Source: Lachnospiraceae bacterium
GTDB lineage: Bacteria; Bacillota; Clostridia; Lachnospirales; Lachnospiraceae
Reading direction: 5' to 3'
DNA: 64,000 bases
Assembly: GCA_017618075.1 (NCBI GenBank)
Contig: JAFZUY010000003.1
Coordinates: 62,001 to 126,000 of the forward strand
Shown here: positions 38,501 to 46,335 of the stretch, piece after piece
How positions within the stretch are numbered: the stretch's first letter is position 1
How the letters are laid out: the number at the start of each line of letters is the position of its first letter
Translations under genes and position numbers: made by a program
Notes under the pieces: generated by a model
Seen by the model: the letters and a program-made list of their open reading frames with translations, nothing else
Database searches by the model: none
Told to the model about the DNA's origin: nothing

Positions 38501-38631
38501 AGACAGGTTGGCTTAAGGATGGCGGACAATGGTACTATTTTGATACATCCGGAGCAATGGTAACAGGTACTAAGAAAATCGGTTCAAAGACATATAAGTT
38601 TAATTCAAGCGGTGTATGTTTGAATCCATAA
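32515..38631 (+). CDS. Giant secreted repeat protein with choline-binding-type tail
   Basis: 2038 residues. AGAGGGGGAG five bases upstream sets the start. Order: signal peptide ending near VYA (35); an Asp/Glu/Ser-rich spacer (about 40-205); about twelve repeats of 95-130 residues (about 216-1657), not recognised as a known family; irregular aromatic repeats (about 1660-1815); and 11 regular 20-residue repeats GW.Q.SG.WYYFNTSG.M.T (about 1818-2038), which are choline-binding/cell-wall-binding repeats. The large repeats share a pattern: two-residue hinge NP(I/V), S(V/I).V, an acidic Trp-containing loop, WP..I.V, a helix .QV....G, (D)DNQ..N.W..G.H, and a final YAG or FAG strand, suggesting an immunoglobulin-like fold with an inserted helix. 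No catalytic motif is seen. A surface adhesin or scaffold bound through the tail is inferred. Confidence 0.8.
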   Translation: MKLRYKWKKNATRVLSMIMAIMLVVLMMPSSVYAKEGEGYAQTVIEEQIADETDLAEGEAFEADGTDFDLDESDIEESEDETDLEESDSDAVNEAVTDEADSEDADSENVESDETENDEAYSDEEDTEEDSDVADVEETDSEETDVEETYSEEAEIEETDSDIIDSEDEDLSEEEEVIYSEEVSPELDPNEENTIPESPRNGSGEEEQNETPIIEFSADDKTFIESDDYELESTNYFVKTEDEETYYGPLWEVMRWLNDKYPDHSFDCHIDDNSENPSNGDAGDTFRIAYYLDGLVAEWTLSIVANPVASVTAYDRSLVEGSTFTCGDYDDDQGHHEVEWQKYDFAPRFKVVLTDGSVFDEEYGDVWQVVNWVEQKTGIRPELWWDDTSFQNPPAGYPAPGEYQVSYGFASFSGTYKATITANPIQSVEVLEGLQVLEGDRDRRRDWFFNEYTGQDEEVEYEAYPTWPTKIRVTAPSLSEQPFEGEPDKVKQDLIAALGISEDEFNRGGFGDEYDNQFEVTWEGVGVHHQRFNVLGVCADYDVEVVYNPVTRIVIDQKELLQGTAYLEKWDWNGQEVEWYRYDAWPDTIHVFYMDGEEEKELSGSPDQLYDQVRTIVGGFNFHSDMDDDQDPDHLWTEPGFPYKAVFYYAGRTNSYTAVIVDSPIQSVTVTKGRNVLEGDKDLRDRYWDEEKEEEVWEEWPAYGTWPDEISVQTSLRDDPFVGNPDQVRRDLAQALGKDEEFINRRGFGDINDDQTPTNQWGVGTHHQRFEVMGVYGDYDVEVVKNPIQSLSVEDKEVFLGDTHTERWTWGPEGQEVEVEWERYDVSPRNITVTIEGEDEPLTGNQDEIHDRVMNITGIDFWYGDEDPQNPDNRWTELGDYQVDYRFAGMSTTFYVHVVDNPIQSVEVLEGLQVLEGDRDRRRDWRWNESTGQDEEVEYEAYPTWPNKIRVTAPSLSEEPFEGEPDKVKQDLIAALGISEDEFNRGGFGDENDNQFENPWQGLGVHHQRFNVLGVRADYEVEVVKNPVTRIVVDEKELLQGNNYLEKWFWNDEEVEWYRYDAWPDTIHVFYMDGEEEKELSGSPEQLYDQVRTIAGGLNFHSEMEDEQDPDNLWTEPGVPYNAVFYYAGRSDDYTATIVESPIQSITVTKERSVLEGDTDTRDRYWDEQKEEEVWDDWQAYGTWPNEISVQTSLRDEPFVGDPNDVRRDLAEALGKDEEYINRRGFGNINDDQTPTNQWGVGNHHLTFEVMGVYADYDIVVLHNPVKSVSVEDKTVFYGNTDPDVYRYWDDDLEMDVEIPYDRYNVWPSKISVVVETANGDKTISDEPNRVYDQVKQIVGVDFWFGDDGGGQFPDETWQEGDGRPNNTWDLGDHEVGFRFAGREDTYTVTIVSNAIVSVSVDEDVYLLEGDTYDEYGYWDDVRQEWVGTEEPWQKYGYMAHAITVVALVNGNEETFTGDAWDVRDQVAEALNINPEDLRVEVYDNQSPDNLWTLGNDKIKEYGCILNFAGTTADFRTFVVAFPVASISVEEKILTGDDIVDFLDNYIDPETGDIIHLDENERFDGYDAYPNEITAYFKDENESPITGNPDEVCATIVDTLAAELGIDELGHYLEFPRYFLSDQVPNELWSEGYHKAEFHFGPVSAEYDAIVLGPNGDYTGLHKTPVAIVWLEHGFPNEEYTGLVEGRVASSVNAEDPYNVDVEYIDGTMGLWYVEDGFVASEYTGLKRIGDNLYYLNAGRVDNEFEGLCKDLDDENSPVYYVKDGAIDNTFTGPARYTDNQKTTLLYLKNGVEDSTVTDIITFEGKKYFFKNGKVASGWQSFQNYWYYMDSEGIVKTGWLQLGKVWYYLDSTGKMVTGWREISKAKYYFDTSGAMQTGWKQLSGTWYYFNTSGEMIKGWKQLSGVWYYFDASGAMQKGWKQISGAWYYFNTSGAMQTGWRQISGAWYYFNTSGEMRTGWFKDGSVWYYFTKSGEMKTGWLKDGNTWYYFTASGAMKTGWLKDGGQWYYFDTSGAMVTGTKKIGSKTYKFNSSGVCLNP
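33164..37486 (+). repeat. About twelve novel ~120-codon tandem repeats with a block duplication
   Basis: Repeats start near the hinge NP(I/V/A). Repeats 3-5 (from 33792) and 7-9 (from 35226) match one-to-one at a 1434-base offset, with long stretches nearly identical in DNA, while neighbouring repeats differ widely. Repeats 6 and 10 correspond more weakly. So a four-repeat block was duplicated. Confidence 0.8.
37966..38628 (+). repeat. Choline-binding-type repeat array, 11 units of 60 bases
   Basis: Eleven in-frame 20-codon units of the form GWKQ.SG.WYYF.TSG.M, the pattern of CW_binding_1 repeats that bind choline or cell-wall glycans through stacked aromatic residues. Confidence 0.9.
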
Positions 38632-38688
38632 AGAAACTGTATAGTCACTGACCGGGATTAAATCTTATCTAGTTTAATTTAACATCAT

Positions 38689-38734
38689 AAGCGCTTAAGT
38701 GTTTGGCTTTGTCCAAACCTTAAGCGCTTTTTTT
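38689..38734 (+). terminator. Strong Rho-independent terminator
   Basis: Stem 38689-38706 pairs with 38713-38729 (17 pairs, one bulged T; core AAGCGCTTAAG), with a six-base loop and then a run of T. It ends the giant repeat protein transcript. Confidence 0.92.
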
Positions 38735-38787
38735 GATTCAATTGAGTTACATCATATTGTACAGGTGCAGATATAAAGGCGTATACA

Positions 38788-38816
38788 TTGTAAAGAGGAC
38801 GGAAAAGTGATATAAT
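38788..38816 (+). promoter_or_regulatory. Promoter of the GH25 gene
   Basis: TTGTAA (38788-38793), 17 bases, TATAAT (38811-38816). The start near 38823 leaves a leader of about 21 bases containing GAGGA before the ATG at 38844. Confidence 0.65.
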
Positions 38817-38843
38817 CATACTCAATTTTTAGCGAGGAACAGT

Positions 38844-40877
38844 ATGAGAAAAGACGAGAACAGAAGTTTTAAAATTGAAATTTTTTTGGAAATTGTAATT
38901 GGAATAATTATATTTGCTCTTTTGATTGTTATCGTTTCGAAGATGGTATATGAAAAGAAAGAGCGTGATGATATTGCTCAATTTGCTTCTATAGGGGAGT
39001 TGTATTCACAAATAGATGAAATCGGTAATGAAGGCATTAATTCTATTGGCGAATACGCCAAGACAAGCAGTATAGTTGTTGAAGAGACTGAGACAACGGA
39101 CTCACTTAAGGAACAGGTTGAAGAAATAACGGAAGATTCGTATACAATTCCCGCAACAACAACTGATGTTATGACTAAGGATACGGAAGCAGAACCGGAA
39201 ACAGAACCGGAACCGGAGCCTGAACCTGAACCGAAAACGGAACCGATTGTTTATCAGGTTATAAATCTTATTGATGAACCCGTAGATATGAATCAGGTTG
39301 ATGTTTCTAATGAAGAGAGCAGAGATAAGGAAATTGATAAGGGAGACATCCTGGTTGATACAATTAAATTTGTCGAATCAACAGCCACTCCGATAGAAAA
39401 CGAAGATTGTTTTGTTAAAATAAACAAGGCTGATATTAAGGATCCGCAGACACTGGCTTATGCAAATGATTTCGGTGGATTTAGAACAGTCAGCGGGACT
39501 TTGGAAGACGATATCGTCCTTTCGGGTAATACAGAGACAGACATTGACGAAAACACAGATATTATTGCAGATGTTTATCCCGACGATGAAAGCGGTGATT
39601 CAGAGAACGATGACGTTCCCGTAGAAGAAAAAAAAGATTCAGACGAGACTATTACGACAGAAGAGGATGAGGAGTCATCCGTAGAAGATGATATTACGGC
39701 AGAGCCTTTAAAATTGTCTCTTTTAGGAGATGAAAACGAAGAATTGGATTTTTCTTTAACTCTTTTCAAAGGGGACACATATCAAATAAGTGCTGTTGTA
39801 GAAGGATATCTTGAGGATAACGGTGTAGTCTTTACATCGTCTAACAATGCCGTGTCTGTAACGGAAGACGGGTTATTAACAGCGGTGACGGAAGGAACAT
39901 CGGATATTACCGTTACGACAAATGAGAAGGATTCTTCCGGCAATCAGTTAATTAAACAAATTTCCGTTATGGTTAAGAATGATGTGACAAAGGATACGGA
40001 GACATCACTGAAATATACCAAGGACGGAAAAGATTATCAGGTATATTACAAAGAAGAGGACGGAGTTTATTGTGAAGCCAAATGGGCTGATTACTACAAG
40101 TACGAAGAATTCTATATAAAGGGTGAAACTGAATATATTTATACAGGATGGCAGACCATAAATGAAAAAGTATATTATTACAGTGAAGACGGAAACAAAG
40201 TAAAAGGAGAGCAAATTATAGGAGGCGTTAAGTATAATTTTGCATCCGACGGAAGCCTTTCCAAAGACAGCGGAATAAGAGGAATTGATGTTTCGGTATA
40301 TCAGGGTAATATTGACTGGAAAGCGGTTAAAAACTCGGGCATATCTTTTGTAATAATCAGAGTTGGTTTCAGAGGCTATACTCAGGGCGGATTGTATCTT
40401 GATTCCAATTGTAAATCAAATATACAGGGTGCTTCCGCAGCGGGACTAAAAGTAGGTCTGTATGTTTTCTCTCAGGCCGTAAATGAGACCGAAGCAGTTG
40501 AAGAAGCTTCATATTGTGTAAATATTGCACGTGACTACAGGATTACTTATCCGATATACATTGACAGCGAATATTCGAACAATAATCATAACGGAAGAGC
40601 GGATGGCCTTGATAAAAAAACCAGGACATCGGTTTGCAAAGCATTCTGCGAGACTGTAAAATCCGCAGGATATACTCCGGGTGTATATGCGTCAAAGTCA
40701 TGGTTTTATAATCAGCTTGATGCAGGGCAGTTAAGTGCTTACAAGATTTGGCTGGCGCATTATTGCGGACAAACGGATTACAGGGGTAAATACGACATGT
40801 GGCAGCATTCGTCTAGCGGATCGGTAAACGGAATAAGCGGTAATGTTGACCTGGATATCAGTTATATAGGATACTAA
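38844..40877 (+). CDS. Membrane-anchored GH25 muramidase
   Basis: 677 residues. An N-terminal membrane anchor (about 13-34, no clear cleavage site), an extracellular linker rich in Glu, Asp, Thr and Pro including EPEPEPEPE-like repeats (about 90-285), a bacterial Ig-like group 2 domain (about 290-380; NNAVSVTEDGLLTAVTEGTS), two short aromatic cell-wall-binding-like repeats (about 395-475), then a GH25 domain (478-677). Catalytic residues: Asp482 (GIDVS), Asp574 and Glu576 (YIDSEYS). GH25 enzymes cleave the MurNAc-GlcNAc bond of peptidoglycan; this one probably remodels the wall around surface-polymer or repeat-protein attachment. It has its own promoter and terminator. Confidence 0.92.
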   Translation: MRKDENRSFKIEIFLEIVIGIIIFALLIVIVSKMVYEKKERDDIAQFASIGELYSQIDEIGNEGINSIGEYAKTSSIVVEETETTDSLKEQVEEITEDSYTIPATTTDVMTKDTEAEPETEPEPEPEPEPKTEPIVYQVINLIDEPVDMNQVDVSNEESRDKEIDKGDILVDTIKFVESTATPIENEDCFVKINKADIKDPQTLAYANDFGGFRTVSGTLEDDIVLSGNTETDIDENTDIIADVYPDDESGDSENDDVPVEEKKDSDETITTEEDEESSVEDDITAEPLKLSLLGDENEELDFSLTLFKGDTYQISAVVEGYLEDNGVVFTSSNNAVSVTEDGLLTAVTEGTSDITVTTNEKDSSGNQLIKQISVMVKNDVTKDTETSLKYTKDGKDYQVYYKEEDGVYCEAKWADYYKYEEFYIKGETEYIYTGWQTINEKVYYYSEDGNKVKGEQIIGGVKYNFASDGSLSKDSGIRGIDVSVYQGNIDWKAVKNSGISFVIIRVGFRGYTQGGLYLDSNCKSNIQGASAAGLKVGLYVFSQAVNETEAVEEASYCVNIARDYRITYPIYIDSEYSNNNHNGRADGLDKKTRTSVCKAFCETVKSAGYTPGVYASKSWFYNQLDAGQLSAYKIWLAHYCGQTDYRGKYDMWQHSSSGSVNGISGNVDLDISYIGY

Positions 40878-40913
40878 AAGAGATTGTTTAAATTTATATG
40901 GCGAAGAAATAAT

Positions 40914-40950
40914 AAAAGCCTTCCTGATTGATTATCAGGAAGGCTTTTTT
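40914..40950. terminator. Bidirectional terminator
   Basis: AAAAGCCTTCCTGAT (40914-40928) pairs perfectly with ATCAGGAAGGCTTTT (40934-40948) around a five-base loop. A-run on one side and T-run on the other serve both the GH25 gene (+) and fcl (-), which converge here. Confidence 0.93.
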
Positions 40951-40959
40951 CTTATTCAT

Positions 40960-41904
40960 CTATCTTTCCGCTCTCATCGGATTGTTTAGGAAATCTTCGT
41001 AAGCAAGTTTTATGCCGTCTTCAAGTTCGGTCTTGTATGTCCAGCCGAGTGCCGTGGCTTTGCTGACATCCAAAAGCTTTCTCGGAGTGCCGTTAGGCTT
41101 TGTAGTGTCCCATTCAATCTTTCCTTTGTATCCTACGACTTTTGCTACGAGTTCGGTTAATTCTTTTATGGTCAGTTCTTTGCCGGTTCCGGCATTGACG
41201 GTTTCGTTTCCGCTGTAGTTGTTAAGCAGGAATACACATAAATCTGCTAAATCATCTACATACAAAAACTCTCTTAAAGGTGAACCGTCGCCCCAGCATG
41301 TTACGCTTTCAAGGCCTGATTCTTTTGCTTCGTGAAAACGGCGAATCAGTGCGGGCAATACGTGTGAGTGCGTGGGATGGTAGTTGTCGTTTGGACCATA
41401 CAGGTTTGTGGGCATTACGGAGATATAATCCGTACCGTACTGGCGGTTTAAGAATTCGCAGTATTTAAGTCCGCTGATCTTTGCCAAAGCATATGCTTCG
41501 TTGGTTTTTTCAAGCTCTCCTGTTAAAAGACAGCTCTCGGGCATGGGCTGAGGAGCAAGGCGCGGATAAATACAGGATGAGCCTAAGAAAAGAAGTTTCT
41601 TGCAGTTGTTTTCAAATGCTGCGTGAATGACATTCATCTCAAGCATCATGTTGTCGTACATAAAATCTGCAAGTGCGGATTCGTTTGCCACGATTCCGCC
41701 TACCTTTGCTGCCGCAAGCACTACGATTTCGGGTTTTTCTTTTTCGAAAAACGCTTCAACATCGTCCTGACGTATCAGATTGAGTTCTGCGTGGGTTCTG
41801 GTAATGATGTTGTTGTAGCCTTCTTTTTGTAATGCACGGACAATGGCGCTTCCAACCATTCCTTTGTGGCCTGCCACATATATTTTTGCATTTTTATCCA
41901 TCAT
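40960..41904 (-). CDS. fcl: GDP-L-fucose synthase
   Basis: 314 residues, full length. It epimerises and reduces GDP-4-keto-6-deoxymannose (product of Gmd) to GDP-L-fucose with NADPH. Motifs: [17 protein letters not shown] (Rossmann), [31 protein letters not shown] (Tyr-x3-Lys) and [13 protein letters not shown], all typical. GGGAGA lies nine bases before the first ATG of an ATGATG pair. It is separate from gmd but completes the pathway with manC, manA and gmd, so fucose is a likely polymer component. It ends at a terminator shared with the GH25 gene. Confidence 0.95.
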   Translation of the reverse strand: MMDKNAKIYVAGHKGMVGSAIVRALQKEGYNNIITRTHAELNLIRQDDVEAFFEKEKPEIVVLAAAKVGGIVANESALADFMYDNMMLEMNVIHAAFENNCKKLLFLGSSCIYPRLAPQPMPESCLLTGELEKTNEAYALAKISGLKYCEFLNRQYGTDYISVMPTNLYGPNDNYHPTHSHVLPALIRRFHEAKESGLESVTCWGDGSPLREFLYVDDLADLCVFLLNNYSGNETVNAGTGKELTIKELTELVAKVVGYKGKIEWDTTKPNGTPRKLLDVSKATALGWTYKTELEDGIKLAYEDFLNNPMRAER

Positions 41905-41944
41905 TTTTATGGTTCTCCCGAATTATTTAAATAAGGCTTTTCAA

Positions 41945-41973
41945 TTGCCTTTTTCTCTGATTTTTGGTAAAAT
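41945..41973 (+). promoter_or_regulatory. Promoter of the ACT-domain gene
   Basis: TTGCCT (41945-41950), 17 bases, TAAAAT (41968-41973). The start near 41980 gives a leader of about 90 bases with AAAGGA before the ATG at 42072. Confidence 0.6.
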
Positions 41974-42071
41974 TCTCCTTGTGGATACAGATAAAAAATA
42001 TATCATAAATGAGTATAAACAAATAATCAGTATTTGTCGATAGAAAAAGACTCATTTGAAAGGACATAAAG

Positions 42072-42479
42072 ATGTTAAAACAGGTATCAATTTATGCAGA
42101 AAACGTAAAAGGCAAAATGCTTGAAATCACAAGCATACTTGCCAACGAAAATATCAACATTCTGGGTTCCGTCACCAACGACTCGGCAGAATACGGTATC
42201 GTCAGAATGGTTGTAAGCGACCCGAACACGGCTGTAAAGGTTTTATCTGAAGCCGGAATCATCTGCAAACTCACTGATGTTATTGCCGTAGAAATCATGG
42301 ATGAAGTCGGAAACTTACAGAAATTGCTTAAAGCACTGGATGATGCGAATATCAGCGTGGATTACCTTTATCTTTCTTTTAACAGAGAGAGCGGCGCGCC
42401 CATCATGGTATTTCACACCCACGACATTCCTGAGGTTGAAAACAGCTTAAGGAGCAAGGGATTCGTTCTTTGTAAATAA
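42072..42479 (+). CDS. Tandem ACT-domain protein
   Basis: 135 residues forming two ACT-like folds (about 1-68 and 70-135). The first, KQVSIYAENVKGKMLEITSI then LANENINI, has the ligand-site pattern of amino-acid-binding regulatory domains; the second repeats the pattern with DEVGNLQKLLKALDDANISV. Free-standing double-ACT proteins are common in Clostridia and are thought to sense amino acids, but their partners are mostly unknown. It sits alone between fcl and the diguanylate cyclase. AAAGGA seven bases upstream supports the start. No substrate is proposed. Confidence 0.85.
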   Translation: MLKQVSIYAENVKGKMLEITSILANENINILGSVTNDSAEYGIVRMVVSDPNTAVKVLSEAGIICKLTDVIAVEIMDEVGNLQKLLKALDDANISVDYLYLSFNRESGAPIMVFHTHDIPEVENSLRSKGFVLCK

Positions 42480-42553
42480 AACCGAATATTCTAAAACATC
42501 CGTTAAAGGAAGATGGAAGAGCCTTTAATCGGATTTAAAGGGGGATATGTATT

Positions 42554-43855
42554 ATGGGAAAGAACATTACGGATTATACCGTTGAAGACATTATTCGGTT
42601 TATCAAAGGGAATATTGATGCACTTCTTTTGGTGGATGCCCGGACGGATACTTACAAAACCGTTATTAAAAGAGGCATGTTTAAGGACTTTATCGACGAA
42701 GAAGGCAGCTATAAGAGCCTGATTGAAAAACTCTGGTTTCATTTTAACGGAACCTTTGACAAAATCACTGAAGATTATCAGGTATTTATTCCGACATACG
42801 GAAAGTTTTCGGGCAAATACAGCAGGAGATTAAAGCTTGACAGTAACGGTGAACTTCATGCTGTTCAGATGACGATTTATCCTGTCGAAGAAAATTATTA
42901 TCTGATTATTTTCGATGAGCTTGACAACAGTGAATACATGAAGGATTTCCTTACCAACGAAAAGGTAACCACGATTCAGAACACTTATCTTTTCTCCATG
43001 TATGTTGACCTCGTAAAAGATTCGACAAGCAGTATCAGTATCACCGAAATTTCGGACGAGACGGTGCATTCGGAACTTAAATACACCGACTGGAGAATGA
43101 TGATTGTCAACATGATCTGGCCTGACGATCAGCCGATGTTTTTGGAGCGCACAGATCCCGAGTATTTAAAGAAAAATCTTCTACCCGGACGTACTTCTTC
43201 CTTTGACTGTCTCATGCAGAATCTCGAAGGAATATTCATCTGGGTTAAGCTTATTTTCTCGCGTTCCGAGACATTAAACAAAGAAGAAGACTTCAGATAT
43301 GTCTTCATGGTACAGGATATACACGAAGATTCGGTTCAGCTTATGTCCACGCTTAAAAAGTATGAGGAACTTGCTTCCAAGGATACTCTGACCGATGTAT
43401 TCAATCACGGCAGAATCGAAACGGAGATTCGAAATGCCATCGAAATAGTCTCACGTACCGACAGAAATATTTCCATAATGATGTTCGATATAGACTTCTT
43501 TAAGAACATCAACGACAAGTTCGGTCATGCGGTAGGCGATATCACGCTCAAGCATTTTGTATATATTATCAGACAGTATTTCAAAGATAAAAACGCCGTT
43601 ATCGGGAGATGGGGCGGCGAGGAATTCGTGGCGGTCTGTTATGATGCCGACGAAGCCAAGGCAGAACAGTATGCCGAGGAAATCCGTATAAAAATTTCCG
43701 AAGCCGAATTCGAAGTAGCGGGAACCGTTACAACCAGTGCCGGCCTAACCGAGATCAGAAAAAATGATAATTTTGACAATGCGTTCGAACGTATGGACAA
43801 GGCTTTATACAAAGCAAAATCCGAAGGCAGAAACTGCGTCAGAATCGGAAAATAA
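42554..43855 (+). CDS. GGDEF diguanylate cyclase
   Basis: 433 residues. The N-terminal ~260 residues form one or two sensory domains, PAS-like by pattern (IDALLLVDARTDTYKTV; later ETSFRYVFMVQDIH-type end), without membrane segments, so it is cytoplasmic. The C-terminal GGDEF domain (about 270-433) has DTLTDVFNHGRIE, MFDIDFFKNINDKFGHAVGD and the active site GGEEF at 354-358. It makes cyclic di-GMP from two GTP. The RxxD inhibitory site normally five residues before GGEEF is absent (DKNA there), so product inhibition through that site is unlikely. AAAGGGGG precedes the ATG. Confidence 0.92.
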   Translation: MGKNITDYTVEDIIRFIKGNIDALLLVDARTDTYKTVIKRGMFKDFIDEEGSYKSLIEKLWFHFNGTFDKITEDYQVFIPTYGKFSGKYSRRLKLDSNGELHAVQMTIYPVEENYYLIIFDELDNSEYMKDFLTNEKVTTIQNTYLFSMYVDLVKDSTSSISITEISDETVHSELKYTDWRMMIVNMIWPDDQPMFLERTDPEYLKKNLLPGRTSSFDCLMQNLEGIFIWVKLIFSRSETLNKEEDFRYVFMVQDIHEDSVQLMSTLKKYEELASKDTLTDVFNHGRIETEIRNAIEIVSRTDRNISIMMFDIDFFKNINDKFGHAVGDITLKHFVYIIRQYFKDKNAVIGRWGGEEFVAVCYDADEAKAEQYAEEIRIKISEAEFEVAGTVTTSAGLTEIRKNDNFDNAFERMDKALYKAKSEGRNCVRIGK

Positions 43856-43873
43856 AAATAATGAGGAGTTACA

Positions 43874-46237
43874 ATGAAACGTAAAATTTTATCCATTTTA
43901 TTATCGGGACTTATGGTTTTATCCATAGCCGCATGTAACACGGGGAAAACACCCACGGATCCTGCAACAGATCCGGGTAATACAGACCCCGAACCGGTTG
44001 TTGTCGACGATCCTGCAGCAACAGGAACAGGCGACTGGACACTTCCCGAAGTAAACTGGGGTCCGGGACTTTTTAACGGAAAGACATTAATCGATGACCA
44101 TTTTGAAGACGGTGAAGCTTTTGAATGGGGAACATATTCAAACGGCGGCCTGTTTGAACTTTACACCGAAAACGGCGAGATGGTTGTGGATATTTCCAAA
44201 ACCGGTACGCTGGATTATTCGACACAGGTTTCAAGAGACGGTTTTGAATTAAATCAGGGTGGCGTTTATGAATGCTCTTTTACGATAAGAAGTGATATAG
44301 ACAGAGCATTTGAGTGGAGATTCCAGATTAACGGCGGCGACTATCACGCATATTACAAAGAGTATGCGGTAGAAATAGGGCCTGAACCTCAGAGAATTTC
44401 CGCGACATTCACCATGGAAGAAGAAAATGACGATATGCCGAGATTTTGTTTTAACCTCGGAAGATTTGACGGTATGGACAACACATCACATAAGGTTTAT
44501 ATAGACGATTTCAATTTAACTCTCGTTGATGCAAGCAACGCAAAGGCTCCCAAGGAAGAAGAGAAGCCTCTGGCACTTAAGATTAATCAGGTCGGATACA
44601 AGCCGAATGATAATAAGAAAGTTGTTGCCACAACAGGTGAAAAGGTTACAGCTTTCAGTATTTGCGATGCAGAAACGGGAGAGGTTGTTTACGAAGGAAC
44701 TTTCGCTGACGAGCGTGTGATTTCAAAGAACGGTGATGGTGATACATATACCGGAGATTTCTCGGATTTCACTGCTGCAGGAAAGTATTATGTTTCTGTA
44801 GACGGGCTTGATAATTCCTACACTTTCGAAATTAATGACAATGTATTTGACGATGTTGCTAAAGCAACGGTAAGAATGCTTTACTTGCAGCGTTGCGGAT
44901 GCGAGACAACCAAAGAACTTGCAGATGTTTTTGCTCATCCCGAATGTCACAATACCGAAGCAAAGATTTACGGTACAAATGATTATATCGATGTAACAGG
45001 CGGATGGCATGATGCGGGCGACTACGGAAGATACGTTGTTGCAGGTGCAAAGACAATTGCCGATCTTTTCATGACATATGAAGACTGCTCTGCTTCGAGG
45101 GGAGACAATTACGATATTCCCGAGAGTGGAAACGGTGTTCCGGATATCCTTGATGAGGCAAGATACGAACTTGAATGGATGCTTAAGATGCAGGCTGAAA
45201 ACGGCGGTGTATACCATAAGGTTACATGCGAGCAGTTCCCTGACGTCGTAATGCCTCAGAATGAAAAAGAAGAACTTGTTGTTTGCCCTATCTCCACGAC
45301 AGCTACAGGCGACTTTGCGGCAGTAATGGCAAAGGCAGGAAAGATTTACAGACAGTATGATGCGGCATTTGCCAATAAGTGCAGCGAGGCAGCTGTAAAA
45401 GCATATGCTTACATGGAAGAAAACGCAGAAAACGACAAGACAGGATTTATTAATCCTGAAGGTGTTGTAACAGGAGAATATCCCGACGGTGACAACACGG
45501 ACGAGTTCGTTTGGGCAGCAGTTGAACTTTACCTTGTAACAAACGATCAGGCTTATCTTACAAAGATAAGAGAACTTACCGACAAGACCTTCAAGGGCGG
45601 TCTCGGATGGGCTGATATGGGAACATACGCTATGTATGATTTCCTTAAGGCAAAAGGATATATGGAAACACCCGTGGAATTCAATCTTCCTGAAGGCGAC
45701 ACAAGAAGTATACAGGAAATATATGCTTCGATGTCAGATGTGGATTATGTAAGAATGAAGTTCTCGGAGAAGATGAAACTTTTCGCAGAGACAGCACTTG
45801 AGAATTCGACCACGGATCCTTACTTCTCATCATTAAGAATTTATCCTTGGGGAAGTAATATGACCATCGCCAACAACGGTATTCTTTACAGAATGATGTA
45901 CAACATGACAGGCGATGAAACATACAACGAATATGCAAGATACCAGATAGATTATCTTCTCGGTGTAAATGCAGTGGCATACAGCTATGTAACGGGATAC
46001 GGAGAGCATGCTGCAGAACATCCTCATCACAGACCTTCACAGGCTATCGGAAAGGCAATGCCCGGTATGTTAGTAGGAGGTCCGAACTCTTCTCCTGCAG
46101 ATCCTTATGCTATTAAGGTTCTTTCAAAGAAAGTCGGAGGAAGCTGCTACTGCGACAACGATTCGGCTTACTCAATCAACGAAATTACAATCTACTGGAA
46201 TTCACCGTTAATATACCTTTTACAGGTTTATAAGTAA
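43874..46237 (+). CDS. Lipoprotein GH9 endoglucanase
   Basis: 787 residues. The lipobox LSIAAC with Cys21 predicts a lipid anchor on the outer membrane face, followed by a Pro/Thr/Asp linker. Then a CBM4/9-like carbohydrate-binding module (about 60-220; ends HKVYIDDFNLTLVD), an immunoglobulin-like CelD_N domain (about 232-325; KINQVGYKPNDNKKVV), and a GH9 catalytic domain (about 330-787). Catalytic Asp380 and Asp383 lie in GGWHDAGDYGRY, PHHRPSQ is present, and Glu770 is the acid in INEITIYWNSP. It cleaves beta-1,4-glucan by inversion. A GAGGAG RBS lies before it; an 18-base gap follows the diguanylate cyclase, suggesting cotranscription. A terminator ends it. Confidence 0.94.
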   Translation: MKRKILSILLSGLMVLSIAACNTGKTPTDPATDPGNTDPEPVVVDDPAATGTGDWTLPEVNWGPGLFNGKTLIDDHFEDGEAFEWGTYSNGGLFELYTENGEMVVDISKTGTLDYSTQVSRDGFELNQGGVYECSFTIRSDIDRAFEWRFQINGGDYHAYYKEYAVEIGPEPQRISATFTMEEENDDMPRFCFNLGRFDGMDNTSHKVYIDDFNLTLVDASNAKAPKEEEKPLALKINQVGYKPNDNKKVVATTGEKVTAFSICDAETGEVVYEGTFADERVISKNGDGDTYTGDFSDFTAAGKYYVSVDGLDNSYTFEINDNVFDDVAKATVRMLYLQRCGCETTKELADVFAHPECHNTEAKIYGTNDYIDVTGGWHDAGDYGRYVVAGAKTIADLFMTYEDCSASRGDNYDIPESGNGVPDILDEARYELEWMLKMQAENGGVYHKVTCEQFPDVVMPQNEKEELVVCPISTTATGDFAAVMAKAGKIYRQYDAAFANKCSEAAVKAYAYMEENAENDKTGFINPEGVVTGEYPDGDNTDEFVWAAVELYLVTNDQAYLTKIRELTDKTFKGGLGWADMGTYAMYDFLKAKGYMETPVEFNLPEGDTRSIQEIYASMSDVDYVRMKFSEKMKLFAETALENSTTDPYFSSLRIYPWGSNMTIANNGILYRMMYNMTGDETYNEYARYQIDYLLGVNAVAYSYVTGYGEHAAEHPHHRPSQAIGKAMPGMLVGGPNSSPADPYAIKVLSKKVGGSCYCDNDSAYSINEITIYWNSPLIYLLQVYK

Positions 46238-46245
46238 AAAAATCT

Positions 46246-46274
46246 GAGGCGTGCCGTTTGGTACGCCTCTTTTA
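46246..46274 (+). terminator. Rho-independent terminator
   Basis: GAGGCGTGCC (46246-46255) and GGTACGCCTC (46260-46269) pair with one G-T pair around a GTTT loop, followed by TTTT. It lies directly after the GH9 gene. The remaining 250 bases to pflB hold the NrdR-like boxes and promoter described separately. Confidence 0.85.
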
Positions 46275-46335
46275 TTAGACAAAATGTTCAAAGAAAAGCG
46301 TTAATTGGGCATTTTATCGTGACATTTTACAAAAA

